DNA from: Shinella sp. SUS2
Lineage (GTDB): Bacteria; Pseudomonadota; Alphaproteobacteria; Rhizobiales; Rhizobiaceae
Length of the DNA: 64,000 nt
Assembly (NCBI RefSeq): GCF_001262505.1
Contig: NZ_KQ410731.1
Location: 186,001 to 250,000 of the forward strand
Direction of reading: 5' to 3'
This document shows, one piece after another, positions 16,890 through 25,810 of this stretch. The position numbers and the translations under genes were made by a program. Numbering within the stretch: position 1 is the stretch's first letter; the number at the start of each line of letters is the position of its first letter. The notes beneath the pieces are model-generated. The model was not told where the DNA came from. It saw nothing but the letters and a program-made list of their open reading frames with translations, and made no database searches.

Positions 16890-17773
16890 GCGGCCGCTCC
16901 CGTGCGCTCTCTGAAGCCCTTGGCGGCGAGCGCTACGGCGCCGGTCAGCGCATCGGCCTCGGCCTCCACCAGGATTGCGCGGTGATGTTCGGACAGCCAT
17001 TGCGGATAGAGCGGGGCGAGGCCGCCGAGCAGGCAGAGGCGCGGCGCGCCGGCCAGCGCCATGATGGCGTCGAGGGATTCGTTGACGCTGGCCGCCCCGG
17101 CCTTGACGATGGCGATCGCCTGCGCGTCGCCGTCCTTCGCATGGGTGAAGACGAGGGGAGCGTAGCGGCCGAAATCGCCCGGCTTGGAGAGGCGGGCGAA
17201 TTCGACGATGCCACGCGGATCGTGCTTGAACTCGTCGAGAATGGTGTCTGTCACGCCCGAGTGCGGATGCACGCCGTCGTGGGCGAGCAGGGCCTCCTGC
17301 AAAGCGGCATGGCCGATGCGCGCGCCGCCGCCGAGATCGCCGACGGTAAAGCCCCAGCCGCCGATGTAGCGGACCACGTTGTTCTTGCGCCCCATATAGA
17401 TGGAGCCGGTGCCGAGGATCGCGACGGCCCCGTCCGTATCGCCGATCGCACCCTGCAGGGCGATCAGGCCGTCGGAATCGATATCCGTATGACGGAAGGG
17501 CAGGCGGTCGTGCACGTAGCGGGTGAGGTCGCCGACATTGGTGCCGGCAAGGCCGAGAAAGGCAGAGGCGCCGCTGACGCCGGCCTCGTCCAGTCCGGCA
17601 TCGCGATAGGCGGCCTTGGCGGCCTCCGTAATGGAGATGATCGCGTTGTTGGGGTCGGTCAGGATATTGGCTGCGCCGCTCTTGCCGCGCCCGAGGACTG
17701 TGCCGTCCGGGCGTGCGACCGCCGCGCGGCAACTCGTTCCCCCACCGTCGATACCGAGAATAAGATCTGTCAT
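16886..17773 (-). CDS. BadF/BadG-type sugar kinase (GlcNAc and/or MurNAc kinase)
   Basis: A 295-residue ASKHA-fold kinase. The start at 17773 has GGAGGTGCCC directly before it. ATP-binding motifs are LILGIDGGGTSCRAAVA (phosphate 1), AFLGLAGTNVGD, AILGTGSIYMG (phosphate 2), and GGWGFTVGDLGGGARIG. The family includes GlcNAc kinases and the clostridial MurK, which phosphorylates both GlcNAc and MurNAc at C6. With nagA on one side and murQ on the other, a kinase serving both sugars is plausible. It is the first gene of the leftward operon. Confidence 0.88.
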   Translation of the reverse strand: MTDLILGIDGGGTSCRAAVARPDGTVLGRGKSGAANILTDPNNAIISITEAAKAAYRDAGLDEAGVSGASAFLGLAGTNVGDLTRYVHDRLPFRHTDIDSDGLIALQGAIGDTDGAVAILGTGSIYMGRKNNVVRYIGGWGFTVGDLGGGARIGHAALQEALLAHDGVHPHSGVTDTILDEFKHDPRGIVEFARLSKPGDFGRYAPLVFTHAKDGDAQAIAIVKAGAASVNESLDAIMALAGAPRLCLLGGLAPLYPQWLSEHHRAILVEAEADALTGAVALAAKGFRERTGAAA

Positions 17774-17793
17774 GGGCACCTCCGAGCACAACG

Positions 17794-17833
17794 ATACCAA
17801 AAAAATACCATTTACCAAGGGGTATGGTGGTAT
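17794..17833. promoter_or_regulatory. TGGTAT/ATACCA element cluster next to the kinase start
   Basis: Within 60 bp upstream of the kinase ATG there are ATACCA at 17794-17799 and 17805-17810, a nested TACC-AAGG-GGTA (17813-17824) and TGGTAT at 17828-17833. TGGTAT and ATACCA half-sites are characteristic of GntR/HutC operators. The region is much richer in A+T than its surroundings. Confidence 0.6.
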
Positions 17834-17896
17834 GGAGAATAAGCTTTCGTTTAAATTACTGTTTTAAAACAATAAAAATATTGAGTGGTAAAAAAG

Positions 17897-17907
17897 TGGT
17901 CTCAAAA
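17897..17907 (+). repeat. TGGTCTCAAAA repeat, copy 1 (upstream of murQ)
   Basis: The 11-mer TGGTCTCAAAA occurs here and again at 18866-18876 before the binding-protein gene. TGGTCT resembles a GntR half-site. Confidence 0.45.
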
Positions 17908-17927
17908 ATTAATTTCCTATGGACAAT

Positions 17928-17941
17928 TGGTATTTTTTTGG
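17928..17941. promoter_or_regulatory. Second copy, inverted, of a 14-bp element (TGGTATTTTTTTGG)
   Basis: TGGTATTTTTTTGG here is the exact reverse complement of 17797-17810. The two copies sit 24 and 29 bases from the kinase and murQ start codons respectively, a symmetric arrangement expected for one regulator controlling both divergent operons. Confidence 0.6.
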
Positions 17942-17970
17942 CATTAATTCCGGCCAGAGGAGACACGGTG

Positions 17971-18864
17971 ATGGCTGCAGGCAGGACAGAGGGCAGGCAC
18001 GATCAGGCAAGCGGGCTGGACGAACGTCAGCCCGTCGATGTGCTGAAGGTGCTTGCGGATGCCCAGAAGGCAGCCGCCGGCGTTGTCGATGCCGCGCTTG
18101 TCGATATTGCCGCTGCGGCCCGTCTTGCGGCCGATGCGCTTCTTTCCGGTGGACGTCTTGTCTATGCCGGCGCCGGCAGCTCCGGCCTGATGGCGATGGC
18201 CGATGCGCTCGAACTCCCCGGCACCTACGGTATTTCCCGCGATCGCATCGTTATCCTGCTTGCCGGCGGTGCCGCGAGCCTGGAGGACCTGGCGGGCGGG
18301 TATGAAGACGACCGTGCGCTTGCAGGCCGCGATGCCGCGTCTGCCGCTATCGGCCCGCGGGACTGCGTGATCGCCGTTTCGGCGAGCGGCAGCACGCCCT
18401 ATGTGCTGGCGATCGCATCCTACGCGAAGGAGAAAGGTGCCCGGATCGTGGCGCTTGCCAACAATCCCGGTGTCGCGCTGTTCGAGGACGGCGACGTCGC
18501 GATCCTCCTGCAGACGCCGCCGGAGGTCATTTCCGGCTCGACGCGCATGGGCGCCGGCACGGCGCAGAAGATCGCTTTCAACATGTTTTCGACGCTTGTC
18601 GGCGTGCATCTCGGCCACGTTCACGATGGCCACATGGTCAATCTCAAGGCCGACAACATCAAATTGAAGGGGCGCGCCTGTCGCATCGTGTCCGACATTT
18701 CGGGTGTCGGGCTCGATGAGGCGGAACGCCTTCTTCAGCGCTCCGAAGGCTCGGTCAAGACGGCCGTGCTGCTCGCTGCGGGGGTGGAGGACGCCAGCGC
18801 GGCCGAGGCTGCGCTGGAGCGGTCGGGGCAGAGCCTCCGGCGCGCCCTGAAAGCCCTCGGATAA
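17971..18864 (+). CDS. murQ: N-acetylmuramic acid 6-phosphate etherase
   Basis: Cleaves the D-lactyl ether of MurNAc-6-phosphate, giving GlcNAc-6-phosphate, which NagA then deacetylates. The 297-residue product has the family length and SIS fold: GGRLVYAGAGSSGLMAMADA, AAIGPRDCVIAVSASGSTPY, IVALANNPGVALFEDGD and the diagnostic ISGSTRMGAGTAQKIAFNM. I chose the ATG at 17971 because GAGGAGA precedes it; codons open upstream are AT-rich and not MurQ-like. The C-terminal UBA-like helical part is present. It is the first gene of the rightward operon leading into an ABC importer. Confidence 0.93.
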   Translation: MAAGRTEGRHDQASGLDERQPVDVLKVLADAQKAAAGVVDAALVDIAAAARLAADALLSGGRLVYAGAGSSGLMAMADALELPGTYGISRDRIVILLAGGAASLEDLAGGYEDDRALAGRDAASAAIGPRDCVIAVSASGSTPYVLAIASYAKEKGARIVALANNPGVALFEDGDVAILLQTPPEVISGSTRMGAGTAQKIAFNMFSTLVGVHLGHVHDGHMVNLKADNIKLKGRACRIVSDISGVGLDEAERLLQRSEGSVKTAVLLAAGVEDASAAEAALERSGQSLRRALKALG

Positions 18865-18865
18865 C

Positions 18866-18876
18866 TGGTCTCAAAA
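18866..18876 (+). repeat. TGGTCTCAAAA repeat, copy 2 (upstream of the binding-protein gene)
   Basis: Identical to 17897-17907. It begins just after the murQ stop codon and lies 31 bases before the start of the binding-protein gene, so it could mark an internal operator. Confidence 0.45.
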
Positions 18877-18907
18877 CGCGCTGCGGCGCATAAAAGGGGA
18901 GAATGCA

Positions 18908-20167
18908 ATGACACGCACCGCAATCAAAGGCCTGTTGCTCGCCACGAGCATCCTCGGCACGGCCGGGATCGCTCAGGCGGCCGACGTCACGCTGACGGTC
19001 GAAAGCTGGCGCAACGACGACCTCGCCATCTGGCAGGAAAAGATCATCCCGGCCTTCGAAGCCAAGAACCCCGGCATCAAGGTCGTCTTCGCGCCGACCG
19101 CGCCGACCGAGTACAACGCCGCGCTGAACGCCAAGCTTGACGCCGGCTCGGCAGGCGACCTCATCACCTGCCGTCCGTTCGACGCCTCGCTCGAGCTGTT
19201 CAACAAGGGCCACCTTGCCGGCCTGAACGATCTGCCGGGCATCGAGAACTTCTCCGACGTCGCCAAGTCCGCCTGGACGACGGACGACGGCGCGACGGCC
19301 TTCTGCGTGCCGATGGCTTCGGTCATCCACGGCTTCATCTACAACAAGGACGCCTTCGACACGCTCGGTATCTCGGTTCCGACGACGGAAGCCGAGTTCT
19401 TCGCCGCGCTCGACAAGATCAAGGCCGAAGGCAGCTACATCCCGATGGCCATGGGCACGAAGGATCTCTGGGAAGCCGCCACCATGGGCTACCAGAACAT
19501 CGGCCCGACCTACTGGAAGGGCGAAGAAGGCCGCAAGGCGCTCATCAAGGGCGAGCAGAAGCTGACCGACGACGCCTGGGTCGAACCCTACCGCGTTCTC
19601 GCCAAGTGGAAGGACTATCTCGGCGACGGTTTCGAAGCCCAGACCTATCCGGACAGCCAGAACCTCTTCACGCTCGGCCGTGCTGCCATCTATCCGGCCG
19701 GCTCGTGGGAAATCGGCCTGTTCAACACGCAGGCGCAGTTCAAGATGGGCGCGTTCGCGCCGCCGGTGAAGAATGCCGGCGACACCTGCTACATCTCCGA
19801 CCACAACGACATCGGCATCGGCCTCAATGCCAAGAGCCCGAATGCGGATGCCGCCAAGAAGTTCCTGAGCTTCGTCTCCTCGCCGGAATTCGCCGACATC
19901 TACGCCAACTCGCTGCCGGGCTTCTTCAGCCTGAATTCGACGGCGGTGAAGATGGCCGACCCGCTGGCGCAGGAATTCGTCTCCTGGCGTGAAAAGTGCC
20001 AGCCGACGATCCGCTCGACCTACCAGATCCTGTCGCGCGGCACGCCGAACCTTGAAAACGAGACCTGGACCGAATCGGCCAACGTCATCAACGGCACGGA
20101 TACGCCGGAAGTGGCTGGCGAAAAGCTCCAGAAGGGCCTCGACAGCTGGTACAAGCCGGCCAAGTAA
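18908..20167 (+). CDS. ABC sugar importer, periplasmic binding protein (family 1)
   Basis: A 419-residue extracellular solute-binding protein of the CUT1 carbohydrate class. The signal peptide (MTRTAIKGLLLATSILG, then AGIAQAADV) directs it to the periplasm. AGGGGAG lies ahead of the ATG. The mature part has the usual family-1 features: FEAKNPGIKVVFAPTAPTEY, AKLDAGSAGDLITCRPFD, GFIYNKDAFDTLG and FTLGRAAIYPAGSWEIG. The cargo is inferred from neighbouring murQ, nagA and the kinase to be GlcNAc, MurNAc or a small muropeptide or chito-oligosaccharide. Two hairpins follow the stop, which may favour expression of this gene over the permeases. Confidence 0.92.
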   Translation: MTRTAIKGLLLATSILGTAGIAQAADVTLTVESWRNDDLAIWQEKIIPAFEAKNPGIKVVFAPTAPTEYNAALNAKLDAGSAGDLITCRPFDASLELFNKGHLAGLNDLPGIENFSDVAKSAWTTDDGATAFCVPMASVIHGFIYNKDAFDTLGISVPTTEAEFFAALDKIKAEGSYIPMAMGTKDLWEAATMGYQNIGPTYWKGEEGRKALIKGEQKLTDDAWVEPYRVLAKWKDYLGDGFEAQTYPDSQNLFTLGRAAIYPAGSWEIGLFNTQAQFKMGAFAPPVKNAGDTCYISDHNDIGIGLNAKSPNADAAKKFLSFVSSPEFADIYANSLPGFFSLNSTAVKMADPLAQEFVSWREKCQPTIRSTYQILSRGTPNLENETWTESANVINGTDTPEVAGEKLQKGLDSWYKPAK

Positions 20168-20199
20168 GCCTGCGTCTCGACTGCTGAATTCTGCTTTGA

Positions 20200-20251
20200 G
20201 GAGCGGGCATCGTCCCGCTCCGGCCCTCTCCCCGTAAAATTCGGGGGGAGG
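20200..20251 (+). terminator. Two consecutive hairpins after the binding-protein gene
   Basis: GGAGCGGG (20200-20207) pairs with CCCGCTCC (20214-20221), and CCTCTCCCCG (20225-20234) pairs with CGGGGGGAGG (20242-20251, one wobble). Neither has a T-tract. In the 288-bp gap before the permeases they probably stabilise the upstream mRNA or attenuate transcription. Nothing else was recognised in 20252-20455. Confidence 0.5.
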
Positions 20252-20455
20252 TGCTTGGGCGGTGCGGCTCGAATGATCAGGCGCACGCCGTATCCCTCTT
20301 CGTCCCGGTGGACAGAGGGTGCCGAAGGGCAAAATCGGGGAGCGACCCCGGCACTATCGTGTATGCTGAATTTGTCATGTGCGGCACTACCGGCCGCGCA
20401 CGGCGTCCGTGCATGCGGATCTAACGAACAACAACCGGACGGGGCACGCTGGGCC

Positions 20456-21406
20456 ATGAGCGACATACCTTCTTCCCATGAGGCAACAGGACCGATCAAG
20501 CGGCCAACACGCTGGCATATCGGCGTTTTCCTGCTGCCGGCCTTCATCGTTTATTCGGCGGTCATGATCCTGCCGCTCATCGAGACGCTGCGCCTGTCGC
20601 TGTTCAACACGGTGGACGGCCAGTCGACCTTCGTCGGTCTCAGCAACTTCAAGGTGCTGTTCGGCGACGAGCGCTGGGCGGCCGACTTCTGGAACGCGCT
20701 GAAGAACAACGTGATCTTCTTCGTCATCCACATGCTGGTGCAAAACCCGATCGGGGTGGCGCTCGCGGCCATGCTGTCGATCCCGAAGCTGCGCTTTGCC
20801 GCCTTCTACCGCACGGCGATCTTCCTGCCGACGCTGCTTTCCTTCGTGATCGTCGGCTTCATCTGGAAGCTGATCCTCTCGCCGATCTGGGGCGTATCGC
20901 CCTATCTGATGGACCTGGTCGGCCTGAAGTCGCTCTTCGCCCCCTGGCTCGGCAAGCCGAACTCGGCGCTCATCGCGGTGTCGCTGATCTCTGTCTGGCA
21001 GTATGTCGGCATTCCGATGATGCTGATCTACGCGGCGCTGCTCAATATCCCCGAAGAGGTGATCGAGGCTGCCGAATGCGACGGCGTCACCGGCTGGAGC
21101 CAGTTCTGGAAGATCAAGCTGCCGCTCATCCTGCCCGCCATCGGCATCATCTCGATCCTCACTTTCGTCGGCAACTTCAATGCCTTCGACCTGGTCTACA
21201 CCGTGCAGGGTGCGCTCGCCGGGCCTGACAAGTCCACCGATATCCTCGGCACGCTGCTCTACCGAACCTTCTTCGGCTTCCAGCTCCAGCTGGGCGACCG
21301 ATCGATGGGCGCGACGATCGCAACGGTCATGTTCCTCATCATCCTCGCCGGCGTCTCGCTGTATCTCTTCGCCATCCAGCGGCGCATGCGCCGCTACCAG
21401 TTCTGA
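20456..21406 (+). CDS. ABC sugar importer, inner-membrane permease (MalF type)
   Basis: A 316-residue permease with six hydrophobic segments, for example HIGVFLLPAFIVYSAVMILP, TLLSFVIVGFIWKLILSP and TVMFLIILAGVSLYLF. The EAA loop that contacts the ATPase reads EEVIEAAECDGVTGWSQFWKIKLP in overlapping parts. The start is ATG 20456 (MSDIPSSHEATGP). The open frame extends about 200 bases upstream, but that part is not permease-like and lies over the hairpin region. It is followed after 15 bases by the partner permease. Confidence 0.93.
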   Translation: MSDIPSSHEATGPIKRPTRWHIGVFLLPAFIVYSAVMILPLIETLRLSLFNTVDGQSTFVGLSNFKVLFGDERWAADFWNALKNNVIFFVIHMLVQNPIGVALAAMLSIPKLRFAAFYRTAIFLPTLLSFVIVGFIWKLILSPIWGVSPYLMDLVGLKSLFAPWLGKPNSALIAVSLISVWQYVGIPMMLIYAALLNIPEEVIEAAECDGVTGWSQFWKIKLPLILPAIGIISILTFVGNFNAFDLVYTVQGALAGPDKSTDILGTLLYRTFFGFQLQLGDRSMGATIATVMFLIILAGVSLYLFAIQRRMRRYQF

Positions 21407-21421
21407 TCGGGAGGGCAAGAC

Positions 21422-22261
21422 ATGTCCAAAGCACGCACCTCGCTGACCCGCACGTCCCTCGTTCACCTGGCGCTGATCGGCTACGCCGTGATCTCGATCT
21501 TCCCGGTGTTCCTGACGATCATCAACTCGATGAAGGACCGCAACGCCATCTTCCGCAACCCGATGCAGCTTCCGACGCCCGGGACCTTCGACCTTGTCGG
21601 CTACACGACGGTGCTGGGGCAGGGGGATTTCGCGACCTATTTCCAGAACAGCTTCATCGTCACGGTGGCCTCCATCGCGCTGGTGCTGCTGTTCGGCGCC
21701 ATGGCCGCCTTCGCGCTCTCGGAATACCGCTTCCGCGGCAACATGCTGATGGGCCTCTACCTTGCCATCGGCATCATGATCCCGATCCGTCTCGGTACCG
21801 TGGCGATCCTGCAGGGCATGGTGGCGACGGGGCTCGTCAACACGCTGACGGCGTTGATCCTCGTCTATACCGCGCAGGGTATCCCGCTCGCGGTCTTCAT
21901 CCTCTCCGAATTCATGCGGACCGTCTCCGATGACCTCAAGAATGCCGGGCGTATCGACGGTCTCTCGGAATACTCCATCTTCTTCCGCCTCGTCCTGCCG
22001 CTGGTGCGGCCAGCCATGGCGACCGTCGCGGTCTTCACCATGATCCCGATCTGGAACGACCTGTGGTTCCCGCTGATCCTGGCGCCGAGCGAGGCGACTA
22101 AGACGGTGACGCTGGGCTCGCAGATCTTCATCGGCCAGTTCGTCACCAACTGGAATGCAGTGCTCGCCGCACTCTCGCTCGCGATCCTGCCCGTCCTCAT
22201 CCTCTATTTCATCTTCTCGCGGCAGCTGATCCGCGGCATCACTTCGGGAGCAGTCAAGTGA
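21422..22261 (+). CDS. ABC sugar importer, inner-membrane permease (MalG type)
   Basis: A 279-residue second permease with about six membrane segments (LVHLALIGYAVISIFPVFLT, IALVLLFGAMAAFALSEYRF, LAILPVLILYFIFSRQ). The EAA motif is SDDLKNAGRIDGLSEYSIFF, followed by RLVLPLVRPA. GGGAGGGCAAGAC precedes the ATG at 21422. The gene overlaps the next (GTG start) by four bases, so the oxidoreductase is translated with the transporter. Confidence 0.93.
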   Translation: MSKARTSLTRTSLVHLALIGYAVISIFPVFLTIINSMKDRNAIFRNPMQLPTPGTFDLVGYTTVLGQGDFATYFQNSFIVTVASIALVLLFGAMAAFALSEYRFRGNMLMGLYLAIGIMIPIRLGTVAILQGMVATGLVNTLTALILVYTAQGIPLAVFILSEFMRTVSDDLKNAGRIDGLSEYSIFFRLVLPLVRPAMATVAVFTMIPIWNDLWFPLILAPSEATKTVTLGSQIFIGQFVTNWNAVLAALSLAILPVLILYFIFSRQLIRGITSGAVK

Positions 22262-23322
22262 GTTCTGCCACGTCCCCCATTCGCGTGCTTTCCGCCGGTC
22301 TCGGCAACATGGGCCGCAGCCATGCGCTCGCCTACCATGAGAATCCGGGTTTCGAGATCATCGGTCTCGTCAACCGGTCGAAGGTTCCGGTCCCGGTCGG
22401 GCTCGAAGGCTACGAGATTCATCCGTCCTTCCCGGAGGCGCTGCGCGCGCTGAAGCCGGAACTCTGCTCGATCAACACCTATTCGGACAGCCATGCCGAA
22501 TATGCGATCGCAGCACTCGAAGCCGGTGCCCATGTCTTCCTCGAAAAGCCGCTGGCGACGACCGTCGCCGATGCCGAGCGGGTGGTCGCCTGCGCCAAGG
22601 CGAACGGCCGCAAGCTCATCGTCGGCTATATCCTGCGCCACCATCCTTCCTGGGTGCGGCTCATCGAGGAAGCGCGCAAGCTCGGCGGCCCGTATGTCTT
22701 CCGCATGAACCTGAACCAGCAGTCGAGCGGGCCGACCTGGGCGACCCACAAGGCGCTGATGCAGACGACGCCGCCGATCGTCGACTGCGGGGTGCACTAT
22801 GTCGACGTGATGTGCCAGATCACCGATGCCAAGCCCGTGGAGGTGCGCGGCATGGGCCTGCGCCTTTCCAACGAGATCGCGCCCGACATGTATAACTACG
22901 GCCACCTGCAGGTGCTCTTCGACGATGGTTCGCTCGGCTGGTACGAGGCGGGCTGGGGCCCGATGATCTCGGAGACGGCCTTCTTCGTGAAGGACGTCAT
23001 GTCGCCGAACGGCTCCGTTTCCATTGTCATGGATCCGAACGCGAAGTCCGACGACATCGACACCCACACCAAGACGGCGGTCATCCGCGTTCACAACGCG
23101 GCCACCGGCCCCGACGGCAAGTTCCTGTCGCCGGACGAAGACCTGAAGATGGCCGGCGAGCCGGGCCACCAGGAACTCTGCGACCGCGAACAGGCCTATG
23201 TGCTGAAGGCGATCCGCGAGGACATCGACCTCACGCGGCATATGGACGATGCGGTGCAGTCGCTGAGGATCTGCCTCGCGGCCGATGAAAGTGTCAGAAC
23301 CGGTCAAACGGTCAAGCTTTAA
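22258..23322 (+). CDS. Gfo/Idh/MocA family NAD(P)-dependent sugar oxidoreductase
   Basis: A 354-residue oxidoreductase starting at GTG 22258, overlapping the permease stop (GTGA). The Rossmann domain begins [20 protein letters not shown]. The family signature [19 protein letters not shown] contains the EKP catalytic Lys region, and [12 protein letters not shown] supplies the C-terminal-domain Asp/His pair. These enzymes oxidise, reduce or epimerise sugars and sugar acids. Being embedded between transporter permeases and ATPase suggests that it processes the imported sugar, perhaps an anhydro- or uronic derivative. The exact substrate is unknown. Confidence 0.9.
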   Translation: MSSATSPIRVLSAGLGNMGRSHALAYHENPGFEIIGLVNRSKVPVPVGLEGYEIHPSFPEALRALKPELCSINTYSDSHAEYAIAALEAGAHVFLEKPLATTVADAERVVACAKANGRKLIVGYILRHHPSWVRLIEEARKLGGPYVFRMNLNQQSSGPTWATHKALMQTTPPIVDCGVHYVDVMCQITDAKPVEVRGMGLRLSNEIAPDMYNYGHLQVLFDDGSLGWYEAGWGPMISETAFFVKDVMSPNGSVSIVMDPNAKSDDIDTHTKTAVIRVHNAATGPDGKFLSPDEDLKMAGEPGHQELCDREQAYVLKAIREDIDLTRHMDDAVQSLRICLAADESVRTGQTVKL

Positions 23323-23333
23323 GGGGATATCAG

Positions 23334-24335
<1,002 letters not shown>

Positions 24336-24415
24336 GGACCCTCATCACAAGTCCGTGATGGGTGAGGATTGCGGCGGGCGGGGCCGTGGTCTACGATTGT
24401 CAAAGATCAGAAACT

Positions 24416-24439
24416 AACATACAGCGTTGTTTGTATGTT
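24416..24439. promoter_or_regulatory. AcrR-type operator upstream of the RND pump
   Basis: Perfect 8-bp arms AACATACA (24416-24423) and TGTATGTT (24432-24439) flank an 8-base spacer. This is the same 24-bp architecture as the E. coli AcrR operator, which has ACATACA/TGTATGT arms. It lies 86 bases before the adaptor start. The cognate repressor is probably the TetR protein encoded at 28955. Confidence 0.75.
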
Positions 24440-24524
24440 GCGATGCGGTGGTCCTGCGATCACCGCATCTTCATGTTTTCAGGACCCTGCCGCGCTTCAG
24501 GCGGCACCGCTTATGGAAGAACCC

Positions 24525-25799
24525 ATGCGTTTCACGAGACCGATTTCGATTGCGACCTTCGGCGCCCTTTTGATTCTCGCCGGCTGCCAGGACGAGCAGG
24601 CGCCGCAGGGCGGCTTTGCGTTCCCGCCGCCGCAGGTGGCCGTCATCACCGTGAAGGCAGAGGATGTGCCGATCACCAACGACCTGCCGGGCCGCATCGC
24701 AGCGACCCGCACGGCGGAAGTCCGGCCGCGCGCGACCGGCATCGTCATCGACCGCATCTTCGAGCAGGGCTCGCAGGTCAAGGAAGGTGACGTGCTCTAC
24801 CGCATCGATCCCGCGCCGTTCCAGGTGCAGGTCGACAGCGCCGAGGCGACGCTGCGCCGTGCCAAGGCCGTCCAGGCCCAGGCGCGCAACACCGCCGAGC
24901 GCCAGGAACAGCTGCGCAAGTCGAACGTCGCGTCCGCGCAGACCTATGACGACGCCGTCGCCCAGCTTGCGCAGGCGGACGCCGATGTCGCCATCGCCGA
25001 GGCGAGCCTTGCGACCGCCAAGCTCAATCTCGAATATACCGAGGTCAAGGCGCCGATCAGCGGCCGCATCGGCCGTGCGCTCATCACCGAGGGCGCGCTG
25101 GTTTCGGCCAATGGCACGGAAAACCTTGCGACGATCCAGCAGCTCGACCCGGTCTATGCCGACTTCACCCAGTCGGCGACCGACCTGATGCGCCTGCGCA
25201 AGGCGCTGGAAGACGGCGCGCTGATGGCCGACAACAATTCGGCCGACGTCAAGCTGGTGCTCGACGACGGGTCCGCCTATCCGCATCCGGGCAAGCTCCT
25301 GTTTTCCGAAGCCGCCGTCGACGAGACGACCGGCCAGGTGACGCTGCGCGGCGAATTCCCGAACCCGGACGGCGACCTCCTGCCGGGCATGTATGTGCGC
25401 GTGCAGATCGAACAGGGCATCGAGAAGAACGCCGTGATCGTGCCGCAGCAGGCCGTCCAGCGTGACGCTTCGGGCAGCGCGCTCGTCTATGTCGTTTCCG
25501 CCGACAACAAGGCCGGCACCCGCAATGTGCGCGTCGGCCGTGCCATCGGCACGAACTGGGTCATCCCGGATGGCCTGAAGGACGGTGAGAAGATCATTGT
25601 CGAAGGCTTCCAGAAGGTTCAGCCGGGCGGCGAAGTCGTGCCGGCCGAGTGGGACCCGAATGCCGTGGCGAAGGCTGCCGAAGGCGGCGCGGCCAAGAAC
25701 GGGGAGGCCGGCAAGGCCGAAGCCGGTGCTGCACAGACCGGCGAAGCCGGCAAGGCGGAGGGCGGCGAAGGCGCCGCCAAGGCCGAGCAGGCGAAGTGA
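24525..25799 (+). CDS. RND efflux periplasmic adaptor (AcrA/MexA type lipoprotein)
   Basis: A 424-residue membrane-fusion protein bridging the RND pump and an outer-membrane channel. The start at 24525 (MRFTRPISIATFGALLILAGC) gives a lipoprotein signal with lipobox LAGC; an in-frame ATG 12 bases upstream is an alternative. The lipoyl and hairpin parts (VKEGDVLYRIDPAPFQVQVD, ATLRRAKAVQAQARNTAE) and beta-barrel (YVRVQIEQGIEKNAVIVPQQ) are typical. The last 40 residues are an unusual Ala/Gly/Glu/Lys-rich tail with a repeated GEAGKAE. The pump gene follows after 11 bases. Confidence 0.94.
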   Translation: MRFTRPISIATFGALLILAGCQDEQAPQGGFAFPPPQVAVITVKAEDVPITNDLPGRIAATRTAEVRPRATGIVIDRIFEQGSQVKEGDVLYRIDPAPFQVQVDSAEATLRRAKAVQAQARNTAERQEQLRKSNVASAQTYDDAVAQLAQADADVAIAEASLATAKLNLEYTEVKAPISGRIGRALITEGALVSANGTENLATIQQLDPVYADFTQSATDLMRLRKALEDGALMADNNSADVKLVLDDGSAYPHPGKLLFSEAAVDETTGQVTLRGEFPNPDGDLLPGMYVRVQIEQGIEKNAVIVPQQAVQRDASGSALVYVVSADNKAGTRNVRVGRAIGTNWVIPDGLKDGEKIIVEGFQKVQPGGEVVPAEWDPNAVAKAAEGGAAKNGEAGKAEAGAAQTGEAGKAEGGEGAAKAEQAK

Positions 25800-25810
25800 G
25801 GATCTGAAGG

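Noticed and set aside
16889..17789. A possible fusion of the sugar kinase region with the GntR regulator in one long frame
   Set aside because: The upstream part of that frame is an out-of-frame, Arg-rich reading of the kinase gene. The kinase is intact in its own frame, and the two genes overlap by only four bases.
20255..20455. N-terminal extension of the sugar permease back to 20255
   Set aside because: The extension reads through an intergenic hairpin region, is not membrane-like and makes the protein longer than the family norm.
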